The notes under the pieces are model-generated. The model had not been told where the DNA came from. It searched no databases and saw nothing but the letters and a program-made list of their open reading frames with translations. Shown here piece by piece: positions 1-12,497 of a stretch of 64,000 bases of DNA. The DNA comes from Mycteria americana (lineage: Eukaryota; Chordata; Aves; Ciconiiformes; Ciconiidae): contig NC_134368.1 in the NCBI RefSeq assembly GCF_035582795.1, positions 37,322,501 through 37,386,500 on the forward strand, in the 5' to 3' direction. How positions within the stretch are numbered: position 1 is the first letter of the stretch; every line of letters starts with the position of its first letter. The translations under genes and the position numbers were made by a program.

Positions 1-241
1 GCATGACGTCATGTGGTATGGAATAGCCCTTTGGTCAGTTTGGATCAACAATCCTGGCTGTGTCCCCTCCCAGCTTCTTCTGCACCTGGCAAAGCACGGG
101 AAGCTGAAAAGTCCTTGACTACTGCAGCAACAACTAAAACATCTCTGTATTATCAACACTGTCTTCAGCACAAATCCAAAACATAGCCCCATACCAGCCA
201 CTATAAAGAAAATTAACTCTATCTCAACTGAAACCAGGACA
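1..241 (+). mobile_element. ERVL-like solo LTR, 3' part (5' end outside window)
   Basis: The sequence matches the second half of the complete LTR at 48696-49275: the CATGACGTCA block, the CAATCCTGGCTGTGTCCCC block, the TATTATCAACACTGTCTTCAGC block and the ACCAGGACA end. The 3' end at 241 is set by that alignment. It belongs to the same subtype as the 48.7-kb copy, with GGATCAACAATCC rather than the GGGCTCAGCTGTCC seen in the 36.5-kb copy. CR1 sequence begins immediately after it, so the LTR inserted into an older CR1. The left target duplication cannot be checked. Assignment to ERVL rests on the 5-bp duplications of the sister copies. Confidence 0.85.
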
Positions 242-740
242 CCTGTGTTCAGTTTTGGGCCCCCCGCTACAAGGGAGACATTGAGGTGCTGGAGCGTGTC
301 CAGAGAAGGGCAACGAAGCTGGTGAAGGGTCTGGAGCACAAGTCCGATGAGGAGCGGCTGAGGGAACTGGGGTTGTTTAGCCTGGAGAAAAGGAGGCTGA
401 GGGGAGACCTTATCGCTCTCTACAACTACCTGAAAGGAGGTTGTAGAGAGGTGGGGGTCAATCTCTTCTCCCAGGTAACAACTGATAGGACAAGAGGAAA
501 TGGCCTCAAGTTGCACCAGGATAGACTGGATATTAGGAAAAATTTCTTCACCGAAAGGGTTGTCAAGCATTGGAACAGGCTGCCCAGGGAAGTGGTGGAG
601 TCGCCATCCCTGGAGGTATTTGAAAGATGTGTAGATGTGGTGCTTAGGGACATGGTTTAGTGGTGGACTTGGCAGTGCTAGGTTAATGGTTGGACTTGGT
701 GACCTTAAAGGTCTTTTCCAACCTAAACGATTCTATGATT
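242..740 (+). mobile_element. CR1 LINE, 5'-truncated 3' end with ORF2 C-terminus
   Basis: Codons from about 248 to 660 read without a stop as the C-terminal tail of CR1 ORF2. Blocks present include [37 protein letters not shown] and [18 protein letters not shown], ending in a TAG stop at 658-660. The 3' UTR follows, with GGTCTTTTCCAACCTAAACG and the terminal ATTCTATGATT. The frame is intact through the whole fragment, so the copy is fairly young, apart from an apparent small in-frame deletion near [14 protein letters not shown]. It lacks the rest of the reverse transcriptase and endonuclease and cannot act alone. It is a transposon remnant, not a host gene. Confidence 0.93.
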
Positions 741-3700
741 TCAACAATTACCTAATCCAATGAGAAAAGATTTACCCATGCTCTCCCATTAATGTCAGAT
801 TCACAAAAAGTCCGCGTTCAAGGATGGAACAAGCCTTTAGGAACATAAAACACGGTCACATGTCTCCCTCAGAAAGTAAGAAGAAACTATTTCTGAAAAT
901 GGAGAGCTACTAAACAGAAGTGAACAAGAATGACCAAATATGTCAGGAGCCAAGTTTTAAAGAAATACTAAAAATCACTGGCAACTGCTAATCATAGGAA
1001 ACTACAACCAGGACATTAGAATCAGTGTACCCTTTTTGATGGAGAAAAACCAACGTTTATTACCTTTCTGCTAGTGCTGCAAGACAGGGTAGGTAGATCA
1101 TTCTCTATACAGAGTATCAACCATTTAATCTGAATTTAAAGTGCGGGACTTAAATCTAATAAACTAATCCTTGGTTTTTCCATTATTTAAATGAAGTTGA
1201 TAACCCAGCACTCTATTAATCAGAGTTTTTGCTTTGAATCAGAGTCAAAACACTATGCTGAAAAGAAAACTCTGTCCTGCCAGTTTTTTTGGCAGAGAAA
1301 CAACTCACACTGTAAATGTGGGAAAACGTGTTTTCCTTCCCCTTCCCACTAACTTGGTTAACATGGTTCTTCATACGAGTCAAAGCCATCTCCCCTACAA
1401 CCACACAAGTTAACAGCCATGTAGGGAACAAGCTTGAATTTAAAAAGGTGACACATGTTCTAACACGTCTCTTCAAGGGCTATCTTTGGTGTGAGCAAGT
1501 CCACTGATACTTGAAAAGTGAAAATCCCCTTTCAGACAGACATTTTTATGAAAGTACAACTGGGCCACCATGCCTTATTGCCATCTTGCATTTTGCTGTC
1601 CTCGTCTACCACAAATAATCTTGTCCTAAAACAGCTCCTGAGAAGTGCTGAAAAATACCTGACAATAACATAATGTACGATTTCAAGGTGTCGTTCGATT
1701 CCCACTATTTCAATATCAATAGAAACCATTTACCAATATTGTTAATTTAAATACTTGGAGGCATTAATAAGTAAAACAATATTATGAGTTGCCTGTACAC
1801 CTCTCTTCCCTTCTCTTTTCAATAAAAATATAAAAGAACACTGGAAGAAATACAAAGCTTTAAGTGGAAGCCAGAAGACTGCCCAGATATACCTTGTGAT
1901 CAGAGCTCTCACATACAGGAGGACTATGTTGAAAGCAGACCTCATCGTGGTGATATAAAGTGCACACCTTGCTTTGCAGTTCTCAGCGGATTTCAAATGC
2001 TCTTGCTCAGATACCCAACTTTAGCAGAAATTCTTCACCTTTCAAGTCCCAAAGGGGTTACACAAACAATATTTAGGACAAAGCACAGCTTCACATTTGG
2101 AAAGATGGCTTCTCTAGTAGCAAGTTCAAGCAAAATGATAAAAGGCATACACCTTGCTCTCCTGAAGTCGGAACCTGCAACACAGCACTTCCTCACAGTT
2201 ACACACTTGCATGAACAGGTCCATGAAAATCAACAGCACTAAACTCACATTGTAAGCGCTTGCAGAATTGAGAACTTACAAAGAACTCCCTTTTTTCAGC
2301 ACAGCATAAAGAACTTGATCCAAGTCCCTTTGAAGTTGATCAAGAGTACTCCCACTCACTTTCCAAGAGGTGAGCCTGACTCCCACTAGAGTAAATACTT
2401 ACTACTGAATATTTAGTGTTTCCTCATTTGTTAACCTCAATGTGAAAATCACTCAAAGAACGAAAAATGAACCTATCTGCCTTGAGTTTGTGTACATATG
2501 ACACATGCAGAGCAAGATGCCAGCCATAAGACACTATCCTAAAAAAAAAAAAAAGCAAAACCCCACAAACACTTTTAAAATTATTAGGCCAACGGAAGGT
2601 TCTTCCTTATTCTTGAGGAAAAGACACAACAAGGCTGAAAAAATTCTAGCTTTACAGTCATCCTACTACTGGCTCCCAGAAAAGACAAGAAAACAGGATC
2701 ATAAGGCTCTATGAAAAATGGGAGAGTAACAACTCAATGATAATAAAGCAGTGTAAATACAGAAGGATGTATAATAAAAAGATTAACCTACAAATTTTTC
2801 AAAGAGAAATGTATGAAGGAAACTTTGCAATAAACATTTTAGTTGAATGGCCTACATTTCTATATGCTGGCTATACAGACACTATGATTTTCTTCACCTA
2901 CTTGTGCTGAAGCACCAATTAGGAAATCTGCTAAACATATGCAAAACTGTGTTCAGAAAAAGTATGGCAAGGAGCTTTGCAGCCCTGAAGCCATTTTGTA
3001 TCAGAAAGAAATCAACAAAACTGTGAATTGAAGGCATGAGAAACCCAAATAAAATGCCTGGAATTACAGCTTCTAAATAGAAAGGGACTTTTTTGACAGT
3101 CCCTTTCACACAGCCAGGTTAAATTTTGAGAACAGTGCAAAGAGGAGGGAAAGAAAAATTTTAACTGAATCAGGCAGAGGGTAAAGAAATAATGCCAGAA
3201 AAAGGGTTGCAGCAGGTACTGCTGCTTTAGCAGTGACTTTTAAATACCAGATTTCCATTCCCTCCTGAAACAACGAACACATACCATAGAGCTACAATAA
3301 ATCCAAACACCACATACTAGACCACACAAAGCAAAAACAGGTATGCACTATTTACATATATGAATCCAATGGATGGACACAATAGGAGAACAACTTGAAG
3401 AGAAACAGGCAGGAACATACCACAAAAAGAAAGTGCATGTTGTACAGTAACCAAAGTGACTGTATTTGTCTCTGGACAGTTCTAGTTTCACTCCTGTTCA
3501 GTGAGCTTATGTGTTATGTTTTTCACAAAGGGGGAGAGAAAGAGAGCAATAAATTTAATTTTTTTCTTAACATCTCGGCTTCCCAAATTAAATCGATTTT
3601 CATTGTTTGGCTGTTTCACAAATCTGCAAGTTACCCATCATTGCAGCAGCAGGGAGATTTCAGTTATTAAGTTTATATAAAGATTTTTTTGTACTATGTA

Positions 3701-5449
3701 TACAATACGTTCTCCTAAAAGTAAATTAACACACATCCAGATGTTCAGATAAGTATACCAGCACATAAAAGTCACTGGAGCTATGGCATTATCACTGAAA
3801 TAATTAATCTTGCAAATCTGAAGGCAACAGGAATTTATTACTGATGCATTTTTCTTTTTTTTTTCCTTTTCTTTTTTTCCCCTTTGGTGTAAGGTAGTTT
3901 AATGGTGAAATACAAAAGCATATAGTCTTTTCCTACTCAGGTGCTTACGCACTTAATACACATTTGTTCCTCAGCATTCCTCCAACAAAAACTAGCTGAA
4001 CAATCCCTACCTGTACCCACTTAATACACTACATACAGAACAGGTACCTTCTGCTTATCACTTGACTTTGTGTGTTACATCTTCTCACTTCCCCATATCC
4101 CACTTCTAACGCTCATACACACTGTTTATTCTTTACTCCCTTCAAAAAGCTGAGTATGATGTTGAGTCTTCAAAGCAAACAGGATTTAAAAAAAAGTCTA
4201 CCGAGAAAACAAAACGAGTAGCACACACACCCACTGCCACAAACAGATCCTGAATGCACCTTTGCGAGTTGTATTTTTGAAGTCACCAACCCTTAGCTAA
4301 ACAATCCCTTCTACTGACAATAATGTCCTGCCAGTTTCCATTAAATGCAGGCCTGGAAAAATGTATTGCTCTCAAACACAGGCTCTTTCCCTCCCTAGGT
4401 CAAAGAATGAAGGGATAAACCACTACTGCAGGTCGTTAGCTGATTTGATTGACAAGACGGAAAGACAGCGAACTGTATCAGCAAGTGATTTCTAACAGGT
4501 TCTCTGCCCTGCCAGCACCCTCTGCTTTCTGCAAATTCAGCTGCACCAACTGCAGCCCCAGAAACACAGAAGTGACAGCATTATTTACTTGCTGCTAACA
4601 AGAAGAGTGCATGTACTAAACATAATGAACTGGGTCACCAGAACAGCTAGGCTGTACCCCAAGGTGGCACAAATTATGCTCCTTATCCTTTGCAGAGCAC
4701 TCTCAGGTATCCTGCATAACTATCAAAGTGAAATAGCACTTAGGTGGTACTGTCTACTGCTGCAGCACTTCACGTGCTAACACACCCCACTAAGGTCTAC
4801 AACTCCCTGGTGAGGAGCCAAGGGCACCCGACCAGAGTCACCGGCTGTGATGTCAAACACCACATCCCTGAGACCTGTGGGCAGAGCGGGAGTGCAGGCA
4901 GATCCTCATCTCCAGCAGCAGTTTTTCAGGCCTGTCTAGGATCAGCTCCCAAGCGTTGGATGACTTGATAGGGGGTGGAGGTGTGGATGGGAGGAAAGTT
5001 ATTTTGACCAGCACCTGTAGTCAGTCTCCAAATACCTTGTGCTACCAGTCCCGTTCCAAAGAAACCAGAAAACACTAAGCAGTGAGCTACAAAGAGCTCA
5101 TGAACACGATAAGCTACATTTTAGATGTACATAAAATTAATTTATCTTTCACACAGAGGTCTGCAGCAGTTTGAGAACACGTTGGCACTTCCTCAAGGCA
5201 TAATGATAACGCTATCTGAAGCTGCCCAACTTCAGAGCATGCATTTAAGCAACGCTATGCTGGCCCTTTGAGCACGTTTCTCTCTTTTACTAATGACATC
5301 TCAACTGAAGGAGCAGAAAAGGATTTGAGACACAGCCAACAACAAATTGCTGTACGAGCATTCCCGCAATCCAAAGACCTCTCTCAGAGCAAAGTCTTGA
5401 TTTTTCCTGTACGCCTGCTACCCTCCCACACAACTTTTCCCATTTAAAG
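741..5449 (-). other. SNX25 first intron (part), no exon recognised
   Basis: This AT-rich DNA lies downstream of the SNX25 exon 1 donor on the minus strand. I looked for the expected next SNX25 coding segment (the DYSYRDYILSWY-type region that opens the PXA domain) and found nothing like it in any frame, so exon 2 probably lies beyond the left edge. The stretch holds only homopolymer runs, such as A-runs near 2541 and a pyrimidine tract at 3848-3892. Confidence 0.6.
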
Positions 5450-6750
5450 CCCCGACGAAGAGCAGAGTGGGCAGGCTACTGCGGCCGCGGGAGGACAACG
5501 GGACACCGGGTTTGGGTGGCCTGGCGCTCCGCGGCGGAGCGAGGGCCGCACCACCTCCGTCCCCCTCCTCCCCGCTCTCCCGCCGGCGGGAAGGGGAGGG
5601 CGCGCCGCGACCGCCGCTCGCCCGGCTCCGCTCCCCTCCCGCTACTTACCCCCGCGACCCGCAGGACCGGAGCTGCGGCGGCGAAGTCCGGCGGCGGCAG
5701 GCGGCGGCGGCCACGACACATCACGACGATCAGGGTGCCCAGCGCGGCGGCGGCGGCGGCGCAGCCCGCGTAGAGGGCGAGGCGGAGCAGCAGCAGGGCC
5801 AGGCACGGCGGCCCGCCGCCCCCCGCCTCGGCCCGCTCCTGCCCCAGGTGGGCGACGGATACGGCCAGCAGCCCCAGCCCCGCCGCCAGCACGAAGCGGG
5901 ACGAGCCGGGATCCTCGTCCTCCTCGTCTTCCGCCGCCTCCTCCTCGCCGCCGCCGGCCACAGCAGCGGCCGCCGGGGCGCTGCGGCGGCCAGCCTCGCC
6001 GCCGGGGCCGTGTGAGCCCAGCGGGCCGGGGGCGGCGGCCCCCGCCGCCTCGGGCTGCGCGGCCGTGCTGCTAGTGCTGTCGGCACCGGGGAACATGCTG
6101 CTCCTGGCGCCGCTGGGAGCAAGAGCATCTCCCGCCACGGCAGCCCCCTGCGAAGGTCGCCGCTCCTGGGGCCCCCCCTCTCCTCCTCCGCCGCCTCCGC
6201 CGCCGCCCGCCGCCGCCACTGGCACCGCTGCGGCCGCCGGGGGAGCCGGAGCTCATGCCCGGCAGCGGGCGGGTGCACGGCGGCCCGGCCGCTTCCTGGC
6301 GGCTGCTGAGAGGGCAGTGCTGCCCGCCGGTGGGCGACGGGAGTCGAGCGCCGTGGCGGCAGCCGCGGAGGCCCCGCCGCGCCGCTCCGTGTCCGGCAGG
6401 GGGAGGGGAGGAGGCGGGGGCGGTGCCGGGCGGGCGGGCCGGCCGGGGACATGTGCGCCCGCCGCACCGCCCCATCGCGGGGCCTGGCGCGGCGCGGCCC
6501 GGCTCGGCCCGGCCGCCGTGCGCCGGGGTCGGCGCTGCGGGGCTCCGCCGTGGCGGGGCGTGGACGCGTCCCCGCGCAGAGGACAGGGAAGAGGTACGCT
6601 CGGATGAAAGGCGGAGGGGAAGGTGCCTCCCCGCGGAGATCCCCACCGGCTGTGGCGTGGAGCCGGGTCCCGCGGAAAGCTACCGGGCGGCCCTCCGGTA
6701 GCTGGGGGGCTGCAGCCCGCAGGCCGCGGCTCGGCCCAGCGGGGGCCGGG
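5450..6750. promoter_or_regulatory. CpG island, SNX25 promoter and first exon
   Basis: The sequence changes abruptly from AT-rich to very GC-rich with dense CpG, including many GGCGGC, CCGCC and GGGCGG Sp1-type boxes, then returns to ordinary composition after about 6750. It contains the first coding exon of SNX25 on the minus strand, so transcription probably starts within roughly 6150-6650. No TATA box is evident. G-run clusters around 6398-6445 could fold as G-quadruplexes. Confidence 0.85.
5650..6096 (-). CDS. SNX25: Sorting nexin-25, first coding exon (N-terminal membrane anchor)
   Basis: This exon encodes 149 residues beginning MFPGADSTSS, from the only in-frame ATG in the reading frame, with A at -3. 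It ends after LRVAG at a strong GTAAGT donor (5649-5644), phase 0. An acidic, Ala/Gly-rich leader with an EEEAAEDEEDED patch (about residues 51-62) is followed by two hydrophobic segments (about 68-83 and 98-126) and a basic CRGRRR stop-transfer. Paired N-terminal membrane helices are typical of the SNX13/14/19/25 group, whose PXA, RGS, PX and nexin-C domains would follow on exons outside the window. SNX25 acts in endosomal trafficking and is reported to promote TGF-beta receptor degradation. The identity relies on the membrane-anchor architecture plus position: divergent from CFAP97, as in other vertebrates. No PX or RGS motif is present here to confirm it. Confidence 0.75.
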
Positions 6751-9700
6751 ATGGTCTGACTGCAGCACGGAGGCCCTGGCCTGAGCTCAGGACAAAGCCT
6801 TGACCTGGGGCATCTGTGAGGCCCAGACCCCCTCCTGAGTGAGGGCTGTACGCGCCCCTCTGCCTACACCCCTTTGATCAGCCAAAGGAGACCATAAATA
6901 ACTGGATTTTGGAAATAAAAAGTTGCTGGAACAGCGATTGAAATGATGCAACAGTGATTCTGCAAAAACCAGCCCCACTACCCCAAACGAAGCCTGCCAG
7001 TACTCCCATCACTAGCCTCCCTCCGCTGGTCTGATGTTTTATAACTGCTTGCGGCAGATTCTGAGAACAAATTCCTTGTATGGCAAAGGCCTTGCCATAT
7101 TTCAGAAGTGCTCGGGATGCATGTCCACCTTGCCATAGGCGTGATGCAATTACAGGTCCTCTGAATTTGCAGGTTTGTAGCAGCTACTGACCACAGCCAA
7201 AGTGGGAGGCCTTGATCTCTTTGTAGTAGGAGTCAAGGGCAATGCTGTCCTTAAGGAAGCCAGACTCTGCAAAAGTGGATTTACAAGCATTTACTCATGG
7301 GCTTCATTTTAAGAGCAGATATCCCATTAAGAAAGTTAAGCACTGTAGAAGCGTTTACAAGTAGTGAGACTTTGGGGAAGCACTTTCCAGATTGCCACTA
7401 CTCCAGCGGTCTTTATGTGCAAAATAGCCCTGAATGTTATCTTTTAAACAACAGCTATTGGTGCTGAGGTTGGAGTCTTTTTGATTATTCATGTTCCGTA
7501 AAACTTCTGTAAAAAGTTACTTCTGTAAAATGAACGATACTGGCCCGATGAAGGAAAAGTATGAATACCAAGGCCCTGATCTTGTGAATGTTTACCTTTC
7601 CGTATAACTTCAAGAGCACAACTAGCACCGTTTTAAAACCAGGCACCAAACTTTCCCACACTTCTGCGATACCAAGTGAGCCAAGGCACTGAGCAGGAAT
7701 AGTAGAGGTGTCCAAAAGGTCCAGTTACAGCCTGGCGCTGCGCTCTAACGGTGGGTCAGCTGCCAGCTCATGGTGCAGAACTGGAATGGAAACGTGCGCA
7801 GTACAGGCACGGAGCTGGGCGGGATTCTAAGTTACAACAAATGTTTTACTCCACCACAGTATTTTCTAAACTAGTTCTAACCTAACCCACAGTGTCTGAT
7901 GGTATGGCCTGACTCATATACAAAATTGTCTCCATATATACATGCCTTTATGTATTAGAGGTTTGCATAGCAATGTATTTCCTCTTAAAATCCCAAAGTA
8001 GTTTTGGAGCGATTTTCGCTTCCATTTTAGTCACTGACCAAAAGAGACACTGCTCCTTAATCTGATCCAAAGTCCTTCCAGTAACTTAAATACAATTTTA
8101 TTACACAGTTTATTTTATTTAGTGGACACTAAATTGCACAAAGACCTTTTAAATGCTGGCTCAGACCATTCACCAGAGTGTCCAAAATTGATCATTTAAG
8201 TAATGTCTCTAATGTGATTAAAGGTGAAAATCATCATATCATAGTAGTGAAAATACTATTGCAATGACAGTCTATTCCCATGCGAACTACCATGCGAACA
8301 TCCTGATGCTTCACCGAAGGGCGTGGGAAACAAAGTTCATTCAATACGTGTGATCATTAAGACCAACAGAGAGATTCTTGCAGAGTCTGAAAGCTTTTGG
8401 GTAAGGCCCAAGATTCCAGAAGGTTTCCTATGCAGTTATTTTATTCTCATCAGGTAGAAAACAAAAAGAAAAGATCCATCTCCCAGCACACAGTTTATTC
8501 CTCACAGATTTCAGAAAATACAGGGCTTTGGACTGAATTCAAGATCTATTCTGGGATCTTAATAAGGATCCACACAAGAAACCAGACAGAGTGTGTAGAG
8601 GCCTTCTACTGCAAATGCATTCAGGAAACTGCCTGGGCCTCTGTCAAAACTACTTAAGGGAACTGGACTTTTAAATTAACCTGAAGCAGAGCATGTAATG
8701 TTGTTAGTCCTGTGTAAACAGAGATTATTTTCTTATTGGAGTGTTAATTCTCAGAAGTGGAGAGGAAGGTAAAAAAATAAACCTACCTGCAATAACGGTT
8801 TAGTCCTGCAGTGCTTACGCACAAAAACAGTTCTTGTCTGAATGAGTAATCCCACCAATTTTAGCTAGGATTTACACATCGTACCCTGAATTAGATATGT
8901 CTAAATCAACTCAAGTGTGTATCCATAGAGCTAGAGGGAGATTTGATTGTTTTTCTTTTAGTTTTTAATAAGATTCTATGACTTTTCAACCCAAGGTACA
9001 ATTCCTAATATTCTAGATTACATCCTAGCTACACTGAAGTCAATGGCAATTTTCAAGTTCACCTCAGTGTTATTTGAACTTCCCCTTTTGTACTTTAAAA
9101 ATTACTTTTCTGTACAAGACAAAAGGACTTCAGAGGTCAATTTTTGAACCAGGGGTTATTTTATTCTTTTTCTGTAACTATTTACTCAGTCATGGAACTA
9201 GTTTATGAGATAAGAGATTCGAAATCTACCTTATTCAAGCATTACAGCAAATACCTTTCCTACAAATACAAGACTATATCAATCTCATTTTAAAACAGAA
9301 ATGATGTCTGATTTGGGGGGAGAGTCAGCATCTTCACTTTGTTCCTTTGAGCTAGGAGTGTAATTTACCTGTTTATAACATACCCTAAACAAAGCCCCAC
9401 TGGTTTGAACACACTTTACATCTGTCTTTAATGACAGTCGTGCAAATTTCACCTTCACAGTACTACAAACTTTAAACTTCAATAAATTTGCACCTTTAAA
9501 ATGTTTAGACAAGCCTAAAATGAATACTTTCCTAAAGGCTTTTTCACATTTACTTTCTGTTTTGTGAGCCTTTCTGGTTCAGATCACATTGCTATAAAGC
9601 TTAGCAATTTACCATTTCCCAATTAAAATAGAAATTTACATTATAGGCAAAAAAAGGTGTGTAAAGCCCATACTTAGTTTACGTTTTTAGCATACTTACA

Positions 9701-11507
9701 ACTTTGAATGAATTACATGCTTTTTCATAACCGCTGTTGTGCTACATTGTAGTTACAGTCATGTTAAGAGTTTACATAAATTCCTAAAAGCCTCTTGGGC
9801 ACAAAACTCAGAAGCGCTCGTGAACTTTTAAACCTGGTGGTATGGAAGAGTGATAACTAACGCTATTAGAAACAATCATAGGAAAGAGCAAAAACGAATT
9901 TACTGGATAGTGAATGGTGTTGATTTCATGAACCCTAGCTAATAGAGCAAGAGAAAAGGAGATTGTTATACTTCTCAGTATCTTAAATCTTGTTTGACAC
10001 CTTTCAAAAAACTCATGAAGATGATTGTGATTATTTCTCAAAGGCTTGTAGAATGAAGGGGCTCAAAACTGTCCACCTTTTTTGCCTTTTAAAACCTTCC
10101 CTGCAATGGTAGATGCTTTGAACTTGATTGAAAATGTAAAATGCAGACGCATTTCAGTGGAAACCATATAAAGAGTCTGTCTCTATAAAAGTCAACATAG
10201 TTTGTCTGATAAAACTTTACCTTGATGTTTATATATTACAACTGCAAAAATTCTACTTACACAGTTTTTTTCTCCTTACAAGAATGTAATTTGTAAAGCC
10301 ATTATCATATAGACTTTACACGATCATATACTATCTTTCCGTTAGGCACCACTCCTCCTTTACTGAAAATTAGTTGAACTGCTTTCAGAAGATAACTATT
10401 AATTTTGTTGCCCACATTTCTACAAAATATGTAAGTTAGACTAATATTAACTGATTTGATTTTTTGCTACACCTTTTTGAGACAATGGTATTGTATTTTG
10501 CCTATTTGCAGATAGGAACCTGACACACAGGAAAAAAAAGGACAAAAGCACCCATTTAGTGTCCAATGTGAGGTACCTAAGACAAAATTTTTTGAGTGCT
10601 CTGCATTTTGTAGCACTTGATGTTTTCCAAATACAGCTTGCATTGATTTTAGCTGAAGTTGTGATTATTCAACATTTCAACAGTGAGTTGAATAAGGTTC
10701 CACATAATTTGCAGAACCTCCATTAATCACTGTGTAGCACAAGTAGGACTAGACTCTGGTCAACGTAGAGACATTCAGTTGTCTTAATCAAGAGATTTTC
10801 TTTCTTTTCTGTAGTGTTCTGACACATTCACCACATGTATTTAAAAATATGTGTCTATATATATATACACACACGTACATACATACATATGTGCCTCTGT
10901 GTGTGTGTGTGTGTGTTCAAGTGCCAAGTGAAATAGGGCCATACACAACAGTTGTCTTGGCTGCACAGCCCCTACTCAACTCAAAATTCAATATGCTCAG
11001 AAAAAAACGTGATCACGTCATTAAAGCTTTTTCATGATGAACAATGGGGCCAAAGTAAAGTTGAATTTTTAGTTTTGAATGTGTGGATCAGTAATCTAGA
11101 AGTCTTTCTTTTCACATAATTCTTTGCTACTTTGTTAAAAAGTAACATTATTATTATTAAAGAAATGCCAAGGTCTGATACTGCAACTGACCCTTTCGAA
11201 AGAGCTGAAACCTTTCCCACCGTGTAACAGGACACTACCACTTCCCGGTGGCAGATCACTAGTAGGTAGTCACCACTTACCTAGTCAGTGCTAGAAGTAA
11301 CAAAACTCTCCCTGAAGGCTTCATCCATGTTTCTGCAATACTTATACTGAGATTCAAGGATGCTGAGATCAGGTTCACTCAGGGAAAGGTCCTGATCCAA
11401 ACCCAAAGATGTGGGTCAGATGTCCCTAGAGGCCCTCCAGATCAGTTCACCCACTCCATTTCCGCAGGACATGTCGCTCGGTGCTGCAGCCTAGCCACTA
11501 TAATTTG
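6751..11507. other. SNX25-CFAP97 intergenic region
   Basis: About 4.7 kb of AT-rich sequence with no supported gene, CR1 or LTR. Short open frames on both strands have no family resemblance or coding bias. A TA/CA/TG microsatellite lies at 10857-10918, and the large minisatellite begins at the right edge. Confidence 0.6.
10857..10918. repeat. Compound microsatellite (TA)n-(CA)n-CATA-(TG)n
   Basis: Alternating pyrimidine-purine sequence: a TATATATA block, a short CACACA block, ACATACATACATA, then about eight TG dinucleotides. It is simple-sequence DNA and likely to be length-variable. Confidence 0.9.
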
Positions 11508-12497
11508 GGGGCCCATGTCCTCAACCTGGGGTCCTGTTGCCTTAACATGGGGCACCATCACCACAAGGTAAGTCACTGTCACCTCAGCCTGGGGCACCAT
11601 CCCCTCAAACTGGGGCACTATGCCCTCCACATGGGCTGCCAGCACCTCAACCAGGAGTGCCATCATCTCAACCTGGAGCACCATCACCTCAATCTGGGGC
11701 ACTGTTTGTTACCCCAAGATGGAGAAACATCACCTCAGCATGGGGCCTCATTGCCTCAACCTGGGACACTGTTTTCTCACCCTAGGATACCATCACCTTA
11801 AAATGGAGTGCCAGCACCTCAGCCTGGGGCACTATCATCTCAATCTCAGGCACCATCACCTCAGCATGTGGCCCCATCACCTCAACATGGAGCACCATCA
11901 CCTCAGCCTGGAGCCCCATTGCCTCAGTCTGGGGACCATCACCTCAACTAGGGGCACTATCACCTCAGCATGGGGCCCATTGCCTCAACCCAGGGCACCA
12001 TCGTCTCAACCCGGAGCCCCATCACCTCAACTTGGGGCACTATCACCTCAGCATGGGGCACCATTGCCTCAACCCAGGGCACCATCGTCTCAACCCGGAG
12101 CCCCATCACCTCAACTTGGGACACTATCACCTCAGCATGGGGCGCCATCGCCTCAACCCAGGGCACCATCGTCTCAACCCGGAGCCCCATCACCTCAACT
12201 TGGGGCACTATCACCTCAGCATGCAACCCTGTCACCTCAACCTGGAGCCCCACCAAGTCAACCTGAGGCACCATCACCTCAACCTGGAGCCCCATCACCT
12301 CAGCTTGGGGCACTATCACCTCAGCTTGCAGCCGCATCACCTCAACCTGGAGCCCCACCAAGTCAACCTGAGGCACCATCACCTCAACCTGGAGCCCCAT
12401 CACTTCAGCCTGGAGCCACATCACCTCAACCTGGGGACCATCACCTCAACTTGGGGCACTATCACCTCAGCATGGGGCGCCATCACCTCAGCGAGAG
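11508..12497. repeat. Minisatellite, 21-bp unit, about 47 copies, with 84-bp and 105-bp higher-order repeats
   Basis: The unit is 21 bp with a core close to CCTCAACCTGGGGCACC, followed by ATCA. Copies diverge at the left edge and become very regular from about 11970. The block GGCACCATCGTCTCAACCCG recurs with period 84 (TCGTCT at 12001, 12085 and 12169), that is four units. The block CCACCAAGTCAACCTGAGG recurs with period 105 (AGTCA at 12256 and 12361), that is five units. Because 21 is a multiple of three, frames stay open on both strands (heptad reading PQPGAPS). I regard those frames as by-products. The array ends where the CFAP97 CpG island begins. Confidence 0.95.

Noticed and set aside
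286-660. 124-residue open frame as a host gene
   Set aside because: It is the C-terminal part of CR1 ORF2, with the CR1 3' UTR directly after it.
6097-6225. Longer SNX25 N-terminus (poly-Gly extension)
   Set aside because: The extension would have to start at a GTG. The only in-frame ATG is at 6096.
5467-6768. Several long open frames on both strands in the SNX25 CpG island
   Set aside because: High GC removes stop codons. Only the frame with two membrane segments, ending at a strong donor, fits a protein.
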